From positions 124,001-188,000 of the forward strand of contig JACTMY010000004.1 of NCBI GenBank assembly GCA_014584395.1: a stretch of 64,000 nt of DNA, in the 5' to 3' direction. The translations under genes and the position numbers were made by a program. Of this stretch, positions 43,337-52,615 are shown piece by piece; position 1 is the first letter of the stretch, and each line of letters opens with the position of its first letter. Source of the stretch: Planctomycetota bacterium. Lineage in GTDB: Bacteria; Planctomycetota; Planctomycetia; Gemmatales; HRBIN36. The notes beneath the pieces were generated by a model. It was not told the DNA's origin. It saw only the letters and a list, made by a program, of their open reading frames with translations, and ran no database searches.

Positions 43337-45117
43337 GAACTGGCATCCCTCGTGGGTTCGATTAGACGAATGTGACTCCTATCCGCCGATGGCGCCCTTA
43401 TCTCCCCTGGGATGTCAACGGCGCCGTCGGCCATGGCCATTGTCTGGCGGGGTTTTTCGAATGCCGCGGCCAGGCAGGTCCAGAGCCACAACAGTAGCAT
43501 CGCAAAGGTCTCGAAAGGCAGTCGAACAATCCCGCGGGGATACATCATATCCTGATTGCACAGGGCCATGAAACCAAGGATGACGAGTAGAAACAGCCGG
43601 TTGGGCCAGCGCAGGTTCGGCCAATCAGCTAACAGAAGGCATATGGGTAACACGAAAATGAGCAAGTCGTAGTGCATGAAATGGAAGCAGGTCAAGCCGC
43701 CAGTAATCAGGAGCAGGGCCGCTCGGCGAGTCGTCGCAGGGTTGATGGACGGGTTCTCCGGGCCATGCCATAGACGCCGGATCGCCAAGGCTAACACCGC
43801 GGCCGCGGCCAATCCCGCGAGCAGGGCCTTGCCGATCAGCCCAGGCCCTTCGCCCTTGTTAATCCGCTGCAATTCATCGAGAACGTAGTCGTCCAAGGTC
43901 ACTTCGTCGCTGCCATAACCGGCGATGTCCACGCCCTTGACGTAGCGTTGGTAAAGGTAATGGCCATGTTCCTTAATTGAATTTCGTTGCCAGATGTCCC
44001 GCCGGGGCAGGCCGGTGACGTCGCGGCTCATCCAGATCCAGTTGCGGTCGTAGTCGTACATCATCGCCGCGTGTTTGCCGACGATGAGCCAGCGCTCCCA
44101 GGGATTGGTTTGGTGCACGTTGTAGAAAGTGATGGCGGGTTTGTCCCGGAAGGGGATCAATCGCTCCAAGCCCGTCACGCCGACCCAGGGCAGCGTCGCC
44201 AAGACAAACCATCCGCCGCTCAGGATATAGCCCATCGTCATCCGCAGCGAGGGCAAGAGGATCGGCACAAGCATCATCGAGACGGCAAAAACCGGTTTGT
44301 ACGCCAGTAAACCCCAAACCAGCCCCGCCAGGAAGGGCCGGCGATGGAATAGGCACCACCAGCCCAGGACGAGGATCGTGAGGGTCAACATGCTGTTTTG
44401 ACCCAGGAGCTGCGCCTGGAAGAAATTGGGGAAGGTGATCATGATCAGTGCGGCCTCGCCCCATTGGATGCGCCGCGACGTGATCACGCTGATGAGATAA
44501 CCATTCAGTATAAGGAAGATGAAGTAGAGCAGGGTGATGGTCATGTGGGCGGCCTTGGGCGGCAGCCACATGATCGGAGCGAAGAGCAGGCCCGCCGTGG
44601 GCGGATACAGTGCGCCCTCGATGAGAGGATCGCTGAGGTGGAACTTGCCTGATTCCACCAGGCGGACGATCTCCAAGGGCGAAAATAACATCGGCCATGC
44701 CATGAGCGAGGGCGTGGGCGGCAGCCACGCCTGATCGCGCAGGACATCCGAGGTGGCATAGTAGCCTTTGCGGAGAATGTCATTGGTCATGGATTGATGT
44801 TCTTTGGGCGCCGGATACCCATAAACAAAAACCTTCTTCTGCGGCTGGACCAGATACAGGTCCTTGGCGGAAAAGGCGGGATCGACGAACATCCGGCCCA
44901 TCAGCCATTGCCCGGCGAAGTCGCAGGTGACGTGCCCATCGACTTCCCACGCATTCCACCAAAAATGATGGGCGATTCCCAATGTAATCCACCAGGCGAT
45001 GACGTGCCGGGCGATGCGCCAAAACTTCGGACTGGTGAACAGCCCATAAATCGTGTCGAGCCACCAATCCTCCGAGAAGGGGTTGAACTGATCCGACCTA
45101 AGGGACCATCTGGACAT
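43333..45117 (-). CDS. GT87-like polytopic membrane glycosyltransferase (DUF2029)
   Basis: The 594-residue protein has about ten or more hydrophobic helices and the GT87/DUF2029 pattern: DFAGQWLMGRMF near the N-terminus (the DF in the GT-C first loop), YPPTAGLLFAPIMWLPPKAAHM, LGQNSMLTLTILVLGWW, and the LAGLVWGLLAYKP motif. GT87 proteins are polyprenyl-phosphate-mannose-type or similar GT-C enzymes working at the outer face of the inner membrane. A soluble loop (about 365-445) interrupts the helices. It starts a cluster with rdgB, aguB, aguA and hemH. The acceptor is unknown. Confidence 0.82.
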   Translation of the reverse strand: MSRWSLRSDQFNPFSEDWWLDTIYGLFTSPKFWRIARHVIAWWITLGIAHHFWWNAWEVDGHVTCDFAGQWLMGRMFVDPAFSAKDLYLVQPQKKVFVYGYPAPKEHQSMTNDILRKGYYATSDVLRDQAWLPPTPSLMAWPMLFSPLEIVRLVESGKFHLSDPLIEGALYPPTAGLLFAPIMWLPPKAAHMTITLLYFIFLILNGYLISVITSRRIQWGEAALIMITFPNFFQAQLLGQNSMLTLTILVLGWWCLFHRRPFLAGLVWGLLAYKPVFAVSMMLVPILLPSLRMTMGYILSGGWFVLATLPWVGVTGLERLIPFRDKPAITFYNVHQTNPWERWLIVGKHAAMMYDYDRNWIWMSRDVTGLPRRDIWQRNSIKEHGHYLYQRYVKGVDIAGYGSDEVTLDDYVLDELQRINKGEGPGLIGKALLAGLAAAAVLALAIRRLWHGPENPSINPATTRRAALLLITGGLTCFHFMHYDLLIFVLPICLLLADWPNLRWPNRLFLLVILGFMALCNQDMMYPRGIVRLPFETFAMLLLWLWTCLAAAFEKPRQTMAMADGAVDIPGEIRAPSADRSHIRLIEPTRDASS

Positions 45118-45253
45118 GAATGAGACGCCTGGACCTGAGAGTGAAGGGCTTCAATCCAAGTTTATTCGAAGCGTTCAGAGCCGTCACGGGGCATCTTGCC
45201 GCCGTCGAGGATGGCCAATGCCGTGAGAGGACTCCGAGGCCGGGTAAGGTCTG

Positions 45254-45856
45254 TCAAACATCGATGCGGTCTTTCTCCGTGGTCGGTTCCTTTTGCACCA
45301 TGGGCGGCGGCTCACGCTTGGCCAGCCATGCGGCCAAGCCCAATGCCGCGATCACGGCCAGGCCGATCAAAATTTTGATCCACAACGTGTCAAAATATTC
45401 CTGGCGCGTCGGCCCCTCGCTCACGATTTGACTCGTGGCTATGGGGTCGGCGGCGTCTTGGCTGGGCCTGGCCATGCTGGCCGTGGAGGTATGCGGGGTG
45501 CCGCGCGGGCCGGCGCCGAAGGGTGGTTGGTTCAGCGCGACTTCCATCGCCGCAGGGATCACGACTTTTTTTGAAGCCTTGTGGCCAAGACCCGCGTTGA
45601 CGCTGACCTGATACGTCCCCGATTCGGGCCGCGGCGTTCGCCACGTGCCGCGCTGATCCGTCTTGCCTTGGGCCAGGATTTCTCCGCTGGGCTTTTCCAG
45701 CCGAGCCTCGGCGTCCACGGCCGGCGTGTCGTCATCAAAATAGGCCTCCACGATCAAATGCGCTTTGTCAACACGCACGTCGATCAGCAGTCCATGCCAA
45801 CCGGCCATGCCCATCATTGAGCCGCTGAGGCACGTCCATAGCAGCCATTTAATCAT
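45254..45856 (-). CDS. Membrane-anchored protein with carboxypeptidase-regulatory-like domain
   Basis: The 200-residue protein has an N-terminal signal or anchor (MIKWLLWTCLSGSMMGMAGWHGLL), a beta-sandwich-like domain (VEAYFDDDTPAVDAEARLEKPSGEILAQGKTDQRGTWRTPRPESGTYQVSVNAG) resembling carboxypeptidase-regulatory or nickel-transport accessory domains, a Ser/Pro-rich linker and a C-terminal helix (WIKILIGLAVIAALGLAAWLA). The ATG at 45856 overlaps the antiporter stop by 8 bp and has AGGA 8 bases upstream, so it is read from the antiporter operon. It may be an extracytoplasmic sensor of the antiporter; this is inference. Confidence 0.7.
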   Translation of the reverse strand: MIKWLLWTCLSGSMMGMAGWHGLLIDVRVDKAHLIVEAYFDDDTPAVDAEARLEKPSGEILAQGKTDQRGTWRTPRPESGTYQVSVNAGLGHKASKKVVIPAAMEVALNQPPFGAGPRGTPHTSTASMARPSQDAADPIATSQIVSEGPTRQEYFDTLWIKILIGLAVIAALGLAAWLAKREPPPMVQKEPTTEKDRIDV

Positions 45857-47183
45857 CCCGCGGTCCTCGCTGTTCCAGCCACGCTGAACCGGGTTGTCCA
45901 AAGCCGCTTTGCCGAATCCACGGCTCCAGCTCGGTCCCCTTATGCAGCCAAAGCAGGATTGGCGTGGTCATGATCGTGGTTATCAAGGCCATAAAAACCA
46001 ACATGGTGAAGACGGATTGTTCAATCACTCCCAAGTCAAAACCGACGTTGATGACGATCAATTCCATCAAGGCGCGGGTATTCATCAGGATACCAATGCA
46101 ACTCGCCTCGCGCCAGGAAAAACCGGCCCAGCGGGCGGCCAAGGCGCAGCCACCCCATTTCCCGCTGATGGCCATGAGCAAGACCATTCCTGCCATGAAC
46201 CAGGCCACCCCGCCATGAAGCGTGCCGACGTCGGTGCGCATTCCGGTGAAGGTGAAAAAGATTGGCAGGAAAAAGGCCCCCACGAAATAGTGGAACGGCC
46301 CCGACAGAGTCTCGCGCAGCCGGGTTTCATCCGACAGCAAGGCGCCGAGGAGAAAAGCCCCAAATATGGCGAAGATGCCGATCAGGTGCGTCGCCAAGGA
46401 TGCAAGGAACAGCAGGATCAAGAGCACGGCCATGCCGTTGATCTCCAGCCTGCCATCCGTCTTTTGCAAATACCAGGCGATCGACCGCTTTAGACCAGGC
46501 CGAATGATAAACCGCATGCCGATGAAAAACAGGATGGTCAGGAGCAGCATGCGCAGCGTAAGCCAGGGATCGAACCCGACCCGAACCGCTCCCGCTACCG
46601 TGGCCAGTATGATCCAGGCTGAAGCGTCGTCGATGGCCGCGGCGGTGATCGTCACCACGCCCAGATGGGTGCGGGTCACGTTCAGTTCGATCATCATGCG
46701 GCCCAGGATGGGCAAGGCTGTGATGGACATGGCCGTTCCTAGGAAGAGCCAAAAACCGGTGGGATCGACCTTCAACTCCAGCGCATGATGCATCCAGGGG
46801 GCGAGCAGGGCGCCCATGGAGAAGGGAAGCACAATGCCCGACAGGGAAATGGCCAGCGCCGCCTTGCCCATTTGCCGTAGATGTTGAAAATCAAATTCCA
46901 GCCCGACGATGAACAGCAACAGAATCAAGCCAATTTCCTTCATGACGCCGAAGATGGGGCTGGCGTCGTGGATGATCCCCTGCCAATCTTGCCACAGCCA
47001 GGTCAACCCTAGCCCAGCGGCCAGCGGTTGAAAGACAGAAGGACCAAGGACTAATCCGCCCGCGATTTCACCGACCACGGCCGGTTGCCGCAGCCGTCGA
47101 AAGAGCCAAGCGAACAAGCGGGCGATCGTGATGATGACGATGAGCTGAATGATGACACTCTTCAGGACGTGTTCCGTATCCAT
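45849..47183 (-). CDS. CPA2-family cation/proton antiporter
   Basis: The 444-residue protein has about twelve hydrophobic helices and CPA2 (KefB-like) motifs: LRQPAVVGEIAGGLVLGPSVF, LILLFIVGLEFDFQHLR, ATAMSITALPILGRMM and AAAIDDASAWIILA, with the Asp pair typical of the cation site. There is no C-terminal TrkA-N domain, unlike KefB/KefC. It exchanges Na+ or K+ for protons across the inner membrane. The start is ATG 47183; a TTG at 47195 is in frame but has no ribosome site. It is the first of two genes with the carboxypeptidase-regulatory-like protein. Confidence 0.9.
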   Translation of the reverse strand: MDTEHVLKSVIIQLIVIITIARLFAWLFRRLRQPAVVGEIAGGLVLGPSVFQPLAAGLGLTWLWQDWQGIIHDASPIFGVMKEIGLILLLFIVGLEFDFQHLRQMGKAALAISLSGIVLPFSMGALLAPWMHHALELKVDPTGFWLFLGTAMSITALPILGRMMIELNVTRTHLGVVTITAAAIDDASAWIILATVAGAVRVGFDPWLTLRMLLLTILFFIGMRFIIRPGLKRSIAWYLQKTDGRLEINGMAVLLILLFLASLATHLIGIFAIFGAFLLGALLSDETRLRETLSGPFHYFVGAFFLPIFFTFTGMRTDVGTLHGGVAWFMAGMVLLMAISGKWGGCALAARWAGFSWREASCIGILMNTRALMELIVINVGFDLGVIEQSVFTMLVFMALITTIMTTPILLWLHKGTELEPWIRQSGFGQPGSAWLEQRGPRDD

Positions 47184-47485
47184 CCATTCTTCCAATGTGT
47201 CATGGTTCTGTGCAAGGCCATTCGCAGCGGGTGAAACAAACTGGCGAGCGGTTCTTTAATCAAATCTCTTATCTGTTTTAGCGATCTTGCCATACCCTGT
47301 CTGCTTAACGTCAACGGCTGTCTTTTCGCCATAAACCGCACAAGTTCCCGGCGCGGGATAACCGATACTAGCTGCAAGGATGACTGCGCGTCGGATTCGG
47401 TCTCGCATTGGAGACCAGGCAGCTTTCCCCCCGGGTGGCTGCGATCAGGGAAAACGAGGCGTCGAACTGTCAAGGGGCCAGCACG
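47184..47485. other. Divergent intergenic region, no gene seen
   Basis: 302 bp between the antiporter (minus) and the second secretin (plus). It must hold two promoters but none is clear. No ORF, repeat or hairpin stood out. The plus-strand frame of the secretin stays open back to 47408, with no ribosome site there. Confidence 0.45.
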
Positions 47486-49408
47486 ATGCGATCAGCGACG
47501 TCGGTAAGGAACGCTAAGCCCATGTCGAGTCGGTCCAGTCGCTTACAGGCCTGGAAAGATCGATGGATGGGACTGTGCATGGCGGGTGTCATGGTCATTC
47601 AGCCATCCCCCAGCGAAGCGCAAACGCTCCCCAAGCTATCGGCGCCGATTCAGAAGAACAGCCAGGCCGAACCACCCCGCTTTCCCGAACGCGTGCCGCC
47701 GATTCCAAACCTGCCCAAGGACCCGGCTGACAAGCTGGGGGGAAGCAGCGAAGCGGCGCGAACGCCGCCCGCAGAGGTTCCTTTTCAAAATCAACGCCGC
47801 TTGCCGGAATTGGGCGTGCCCAAGCTCGGCACGCCGCCCAAGATGACCCCCGAGATCCTGCAAAAGTACAATCAGTTCGTCGGCTCCATCGTCGATCCCG
47901 ACAATACGTTGAACCTGGTCGTGGGCCGGCCGCGATTGCTGCAACTCAAGACGCAGCCTCGCCGCGTGCAGATCGCGGATGAAGCCGTGGCCGAATATGG
48001 CTTCATCACGGACAAACAGGTCTCCATTCAAGGCCGCCAGGTCGGCACGACCGTGCTCAATCTGTGGTTTGCCGATCCCGCGAATCCCAATGAGGAAGTG
48101 ATCCTCAGCTATTTGCTGCACATCCTGCCCGATACCCAGGCCAAGGAACGGCTTGAAAACGTTTACAAAGCGCTTGAGGAAGAGATCAATCGCGCCTTTC
48201 CGGACAGCAGCATCTGCTTGGGGCTGGTGGGTGATAAAATCGCCGTCTCCGGGCAAGCCAAGGACATCGCCGAGGCCACGGCCATACTCCGCATCGTTCG
48301 GGCCAACGCTCCTGGCGGCAATGACGGGCCCGACGCCGCCCAGATTCCGGTGCAAAATATCTCCCTCAACGTCAACGCGGACATGAACCCGCAAGACCCC
48401 GCCGCGCCGCCCGCCCTCAGGGATTTCCTGCTGGCAGGCGGCCCGAATGTCATCAATCTCATCCGCGTGCCCGGTGAACAGCAAGTGATGTTGAAGGTGA
48501 CCGTTGCGGAAGTGAACCGCGCCGCGGCGCGCAGCATTGGCCTGAATTTCACCCTGGTCAACAACAATGGCGTGCCCATCTTCAGCCAGCTCACGGGCGG
48601 CATCCTGGGCGCCGGTCCGCAAGTCAACAACATGCCCGTGTTCCTCGATTCCGGACAAGTCGCCTTGGCCATCAATGCCTTGCGAACCTTGCAGTTCGCT
48701 CGGACTTACGCCGAACCGATGCTGACGACCATGAACGGCCGACCCGCTTCCTTCCAGGCGGGGGGACAATTTCCCGTGCCCGTCGTCACCGGCTTCACCA
48801 ACGCCGGGCTGCAGGGCGTCCAGTTCGTGCCCTTCGGCGTGCAGCTTTCCTTCACGCCTTTTATCACGGACAAGGATCGCATTCGCCTGGTCATCAATGC
48901 CGAAGTCAGCGCCAGGGATTTGCAATCGGGACAAACCAACATCGGCGGCGCCCAAGTCCCCAGCCTGACGACGCGGAACTTCAGCACCACGGTCGAGCTG
49001 CGCGAAGGCCAGACCTTCGCCGTGGCAGGGTTGATCCAAACCAATTACGGCGCGAATGCCGACCGCGTCCCCTATTTTGGGGATCTGCCGTTTGTCGGCC
49101 GGGCGTTCGCCTTCGATCGCACGACGTCGGGCGAGCAGGAATTGGTCATCCTGATCACGCCGCAACTGGTGCATCCATTGGAATGCAAGGACGTGCCGCC
49201 GCTGCCCGGCTCCGACGTCTTTGAACCGGGCGACATCGAATTCTACCTCCGAGGCTTGCTCGAGAGCCGGCGGGCGACCGATTATCGAGCCTCGACCCGG
49301 ACCGACATCGAACGGATGCGCAGCTACCGCCGCTGCGAGAACATCTTCATCGTCGGACCGCATGGGTTCGTGGATCAGGCGCTGCCGCCGGCGACGGGGA
49401 ATCGATAA
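47486..49408 (+). CDS. Second Tad-type secretin
   Basis: The 640-residue protein has a basic N-terminus with a hydrophobic stretch (WMGLCMAGVMVIQPSPSEA), a Pro-rich linker, a pilus-assembly N-domain (LNLVVGRPRLLQLKTQPRRVQIADEAVAEYGFITDKQVSIQGRQVGTTVLNLWFAD), a BON-like segment (SICLGLVGDKIAVSGQAKDIAEATAIL) and the secretin core (YAEPMLTTMNGRPASFQAGGQFPVP through EGQTFAVAGLIQTN and FGDLPFVGRAFAF). Like the CpaC at 28.6 kb it ends in a PG...D-E...L-x-G tail (PGSDVFEPGDIEFYLRGLLESRR). No CpaB, ATPase or platform genes are nearby. It starts a module with a Gly-rich lipoprotein and a TPR lipoprotein. Start 47486 or 47522. Confidence 0.9.
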   Translation: MRSATSVRNAKPMSSRSSRLQAWKDRWMGLCMAGVMVIQPSPSEAQTLPKLSAPIQKNSQAEPPRFPERVPPIPNLPKDPADKLGGSSEAARTPPAEVPFQNQRRLPELGVPKLGTPPKMTPEILQKYNQFVGSIVDPDNTLNLVVGRPRLLQLKTQPRRVQIADEAVAEYGFITDKQVSIQGRQVGTTVLNLWFADPANPNEEVILSYLLHILPDTQAKERLENVYKALEEEINRAFPDSSICLGLVGDKIAVSGQAKDIAEATAILRIVRANAPGGNDGPDAAQIPVQNISLNVNADMNPQDPAAPPALRDFLLAGGPNVINLIRVPGEQQVMLKVTVAEVNRAAARSIGLNFTLVNNNGVPIFSQLTGGILGAGPQVNNMPVFLDSGQVALAINALRTLQFARTYAEPMLTTMNGRPASFQAGGQFPVPVVTGFTNAGLQGVQFVPFGVQLSFTPFITDKDRIRLVINAEVSARDLQSGQTNIGGAQVPSLTTRNFSTTVELREGQTFAVAGLIQTNYGANADRVPYFGDLPFVGRAFAFDRTTSGEQELVILITPQLVHPLECKDVPPLPGSDVFEPGDIEFYLRGLLESRRATDYRASTRTDIERMRSYRRCENIFIVGPHGFVDQALPPATGNR

Positions 49409-49519
49409 TTGGCCGCGATGGCTCGCGCCGCGGCTGCATGCACCGGCGGACCGTCGTGTGGAAGAAAACATGCACTCCGTTCACATGGACGGAACCTTGA
49501 GTCTCATAGGAACGGCCCC

Positions 49520-50137
49520 ATGAAACAAAAATCATCCGCGAACTCGTGGTGGTTAGCCTCCCTGGCGATTGCACTGCCCGGGCTGCTCAATGGATGCGCC
49601 ACGGAAGCCAACTGGGATCGTTGTGCCACCATTCCGCCCGGCGCCATGCCGGCTCCTGTGGGGACGAACGTCAATCGCATCGTCGATGCCCAGGCGGCGC
49701 GCGCCGAGGCCGATGATTTCGTCATCTACCACCATGAATGGTATCTGGGCGGCGTGACCCTCGGACCTTATGGACAGTATCACGTGCAGCAAATCGCCCA
49801 ACGTCTGCCCACCGTGCCGTTCAACGTCACCATCCAAGCCACGCCCGATCAGCAACTGAACGAAACCCGCCGAAAAGTTGTCGTCAGCGCCTTGACCGCC
49901 GCTGGCTTGACCGACGTGGACATCCGTGTGGCCGTGGGGTATCCCGAAGCCGAAGGCCTATACGGCGAAGAAGCGGAACGGGCTTACCAGTTCATGCAGC
50001 AAGGGGGGGGCAACAACTTTGGCGGCTTCGGCATGGGCGGCATGGGCGGCTTTGGCCGCGGCTTCGGCAACTTCTTTGGCGGCGGGCGCAACTTCTTCCG
50101 CGGCAACCTGGGGTTGGGCAGCGGTCCGTTCTTTTAA
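49520..50137 (+). CDS. Gly/Phe-tailed lipoprotein, secretin module 2
   Basis: The 205-residue protein has a lipoprotein signal (MKQKSSANSWWLASLAIALPGLLNGC) and a core with alternating strands and helices (DDFVIYHHEWYLGGVTLGPYGQYHVQQIAQRLPTVPFNVTIQATPDQQLNETRRKVVVSALTAAGL), probably OmpA-like in outline. The C-terminal tail is rich in Gly and Phe (FGGFGMGGMGGFGRGFGNFFGGG). It resembles the lipoprotein at 35906 in signal, core outline and Gly-rich tail. AGGA precedes the ATG by 9 bases. It lies between the second secretin and the TPR lipoprotein. Confidence 0.75.
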   Translation: MKQKSSANSWWLASLAIALPGLLNGCATEANWDRCATIPPGAMPAPVGTNVNRIVDAQAARAEADDFVIYHHEWYLGGVTLGPYGQYHVQQIAQRLPTVPFNVTIQATPDQQLNETRRKVVVSALTAAGLTDVDIRVAVGYPEAEGLYGEEAERAYQFMQQGGGNNFGGFGMGGMGGFGRGFGNFFGGGRNFFRGNLGLGSGPFF

Positions 50138-50199
50138 TCGCATCGGCCATGTGGCGCAGGAAACGAGTGGTTCCCAAGGTAGCTGAGGAGTCTCACGCC

Positions 50200-51222
50200 A
50201 TGATCAAGCCCATCGATCGCTCATGGCGTGGCGGACTGAAGTTCCGGCTCTGGGTCAAGCCCCTCAGTTTGATCCTGCTTGGCGTCATGACCAGCGGCTG
50301 CCAATCGTTCGGTTCCGTCTCCATGCCATGGTCCTCGACTGACTCCGCCGCGACCACTCGCGCCGACGTGCCGCCATTGGGCATTCAGCCCGAAAGCAAA
50401 CCCGTTGCATTGCCCAAAGATAAGGCTGCCCAGGCTTGCTTGCTCGTGGCCGAGAGCCTGGAAGCCAACGAACATTTCCGAGAAGCCATTCTGCAGTACG
50501 AACTGGCTCGGCAATATCAACCTCAGTTGCCTGGACTGGACCGCAAGCTGGGCCGGCTCTATGAGCAGGCCGGCGACTACGACAAGGCCCTTGCGGAATA
50601 TGAAAAAGTCCTCAAGGCCAGCCCTCAGAACGCGGAATTGATGAACGACGTCGGCTACATCCATTGGCGGAAGGGCAACGGCGGCGAAGCGGAAAAGTGG
50701 TTTCGGCAAGCCTTGGCCTTGCAGCCCAGCCTGAAGCGGGCACAGATCAACTTGGGTCTGGCCTTGGGGCAGCAGGGGAAGTTCGATGAAAGCCTGGCGG
50801 CGTTTCGGGTGGTCTTGCCCGAAGCGGAGAGCCGCTGCAATTTGGCATTTATCCATCTGCAGCAAGGGCGGGTGGCCGAGGCTCGTCAGGAATACCGCAT
50901 GGCTCTAGCGCTCAACCCGCAACTGCAACTGGCCAAGGATCGCCTGGCAGACCTGGAGCGCGTGGAGATGAAGATCATGCAATCGTCGTTGGCCAAGAGT
51001 GAGCCGGCCCGGTTGCCTCAATCGCCAATGACCTCGACCTCTGCGCCCTCGCGCTTGAATGAAACCAAGCCCCCAGTCGCCGCGAACGTGGATTATCCTC
51101 CTGCGCCGATCATGCAAGTCGACTGGCGGCCGGCCGGTGCGCCTGTTCCTGCCCCTTCCGAATCAACCCTGCCAACAGCCTCTCCTCGCATCAGGCTCGG
51201 CCTGCCGCAACAGATGAAATGA
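50200..51222 (+). CDS. TPR lipoprotein, secretin module 2
   Basis: The 340-residue protein has a lipoprotein signal (VKPLSLILLGVMTSGC) and about five TPR units (ACLLVAESLEANEHFREAILQYELARQYQPQLPGLDRKLGRLYEQAGDYDKALAEYEKVLKASPQNAELMNDVGYIHWRKGNGGEAEKWFRQALALQPS and more), then a Pro/Ser-rich tail. It is a paralogue of the TPR lipoprotein at 38670. GAGGAG lies 10 bases before ATG 50200; the frame is open further upstream but overlaps the previous gene. It closes the second secretin module and converges with the LolA-like gene. Confidence 0.85.
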   Translation: MIKPIDRSWRGGLKFRLWVKPLSLILLGVMTSGCQSFGSVSMPWSSTDSAATTRADVPPLGIQPESKPVALPKDKAAQACLLVAESLEANEHFREAILQYELARQYQPQLPGLDRKLGRLYEQAGDYDKALAEYEKVLKASPQNAELMNDVGYIHWRKGNGGEAEKWFRQALALQPSLKRAQINLGLALGQQGKFDESLAAFRVVLPEAESRCNLAFIHLQQGRVAEARQEYRMALALNPQLQLAKDRLADLERVEMKIMQSSLAKSEPARLPQSPMTSTSAPSRLNETKPPVAANVDYPPAPIMQVDWRPAGAPVPAPSESTLPTASPRIRLGLPQQMK

Positions 51223-51238
51223 GACTAGGCCGCATGGC

Positions 51239-51982
51239 TCAGGGTTTGCGGAATTCCTTGTCATCAATCTTGTCGAGAAACTCCACATTCACGACCTGGC
51301 TGACCAGATAGCGATTGCCTTCGTGGTAGATCACCGTCTGATGGGGATAGGCCACGCCCTGGACTTCGCGATAATCCGATACGAATACTTCCTGTTGGAC
51401 CCATCGACCAAAATTGGCGTCCTTGATGCGATATTCGTACTTGACGGGCAAGAACGTGGCGGCGTCGCAATACAGGATGAAATCGGGCCGATCCTTGGCG
51501 GTGATTTTGACGCCAAGAGCCATCTGGCCATCGATCCGCCGCGGGGGAAGAGCATGAAGCTCGTGGCCCCCATCGCGAATCTCGAGCAGATGGATCAGCC
51601 GCGTGATGTACAAATCCTGCTTGCGCGCGGCCAATTCATCCGGCGACAAGTCCCGCGGCGGCTGGTCTTGATCCTGCTCCCAGCCCTGATCGCCATCGAT
51701 GACGCAGAGCGAACGGTCTTCGCCTCTTAGCGACGGTTGGAGATAGGTCATCTTCATGCGGTGGGGAAGATGAATGAGGGTTTCGATTTGAAACGTGGTC
51801 TCCTTCAATCCCAGACGCAGGGTGCCCTTTTGCGTTTCTCTCATGAGCATCAGTTTTTTGAGCACCGCGGCGCCGCCCCGCGCCTCGATCGCCCGGGCCA
51901 AAATCTCCTGGGGCGCGGGCGGTTCGAGCCGCATCGGATCAGGGCACCAGGGAATCAACAAGACCATCAAGAGCGTCGTCAT
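51239..51982 (-). CDS. LolA-like exported protein
   Basis: The 247-residue protein has a short hydrophobic N-terminus (MTTLLMVLLIPW) and a LolA/LppX-like lipoprotein-carrier fold: ILARAIEARGGAAVLKKLMLMRETQKGTLRLGL, IETLIHLPHRMKMTYLQPS, CVIDGDQGWEQDQ, FILYCDAATFLPVKYEYRI and QGVAYPHQTVIYHEGNRYLVSQVVNVEFLDKIDDKEFRKP. The final motif (VNxxxDDxxFxKP) is common in these proteins. It may carry or bind lipid in the periplasm; not proved for planctomycete members. Its ATG overlaps the Nudix stop as ATGA (51979-51982), so translation is coupled. Confidence 0.7.
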   Translation of the reverse strand: MTTLLMVLLIPWCPDPMRLEPPAPQEILARAIEARGGAAVLKKLMLMRETQKGTLRLGLKETTFQIETLIHLPHRMKMTYLQPSLRGEDRSLCVIDGDQGWEQDQDQPPRDLSPDELAARKQDLYITRLIHLLEIRDGGHELHALPPRRIDGQMALGVKITAKDRPDFILYCDAATFLPVKYEYRIKDANFGRWVQQEVFVSDYREVQGVAYPHQTVIYHEGNRYLVSQVVNVEFLDKIDDKEFRKP

Positions 51983-52509
51983 GGCAGTTCGTCCCTTCCT
52001 TGCTTACGTAGGCGGTCCCAGTACAGCAGCGCGAACAGCGTTTTGCCATCCTGAATTGTCCCATCCATGACCCAAGCGATGGCTTCGTCCCAGGGAACGA
52101 GCAGCGATTCCAGTTCTTCACCCTCGGCCAATTGGGCTGGCCCCGGGACCAAATCCTCGGCCAGATACAAGTGTATGACTTCGCTCAGCAGTCCCGGCGA
52201 GGGGAAAAAACGCCGCACCAGGGTCAACTTGCGAACCAGGTAGCCGGTTTCCTCTTGGAGCTCGCGCTGGGCCGTCGCCTCTGGCGGCTCCTCAGGTTCG
52301 AGCGTCCCGGCGGGCAGTTCCAGCAGCCATTGGCCCACGGCCCGACGATGATTGCGGACCATGCAAATCGTCTTGGCGTCGACGAAAGGCAGCAGCAGCA
52401 CCGCCCCGGGATGGCGCAGAAAGACGCGCTGATGGGGTTGTCCATTGGCGGTCATCACGGTTTGTTGAACCAGTTGGCACTTGCGTCCTGCATAGAGGAT
52501 TTTTTCCAT
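51979..52509 (-). CDS. Nudix hydrolase, ADP-ribose pyrophosphatase-like
   Basis: The 176-residue protein has a complete Nudix box at about 68-90 (GTLEPEEPPEATAQRELQEETGY, fitting G-x5-E-x7-R-E-U-x-E-E-x-G-U). The flanking sequence (VRNHRRAVGQWLLELPAG before it, FFPSPGLLSEVIHLYLAEDL after it) is that of the ADP-ribose pyrophosphatase group. It would hydrolyse ADP-ribose or a related nucleotide-sugar to AMP and a sugar phosphate. Its stop overlaps the LolA-like start by four bases. Substrate inferred only. Confidence 0.88.
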   Translation of the reverse strand: MEKILYAGRKCQLVQQTVMTANGQPHQRVFLRHPGAVLLLPFVDAKTICMVRNHRRAVGQWLLELPAGTLEPEEPPEATAQRELQEETGYLVRKLTLVRRFFPSPGLLSEVIHLYLAEDLVPGPAQLAEGEELESLLVPWDEAIAWVMDGTIQDGKTLFALLYWDRLRKQGRDELP

Positions 52510-52615
52510 GGTCGGGACAGCCGGGGTGGAGGTGCTATTTGCGTCTTTGCCTCTTGGATGATAAAATGACGGGCGTTAGGATGCAATCGAACCTCGACTG
52601 TGTGATGAAATCCAC

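Noticed and set aside
47636-49471. 611-codon minus-strand frame opposite the second secretin
   Set aside because: Antisense shadow of a secretin with complete motifs on the plus strand.
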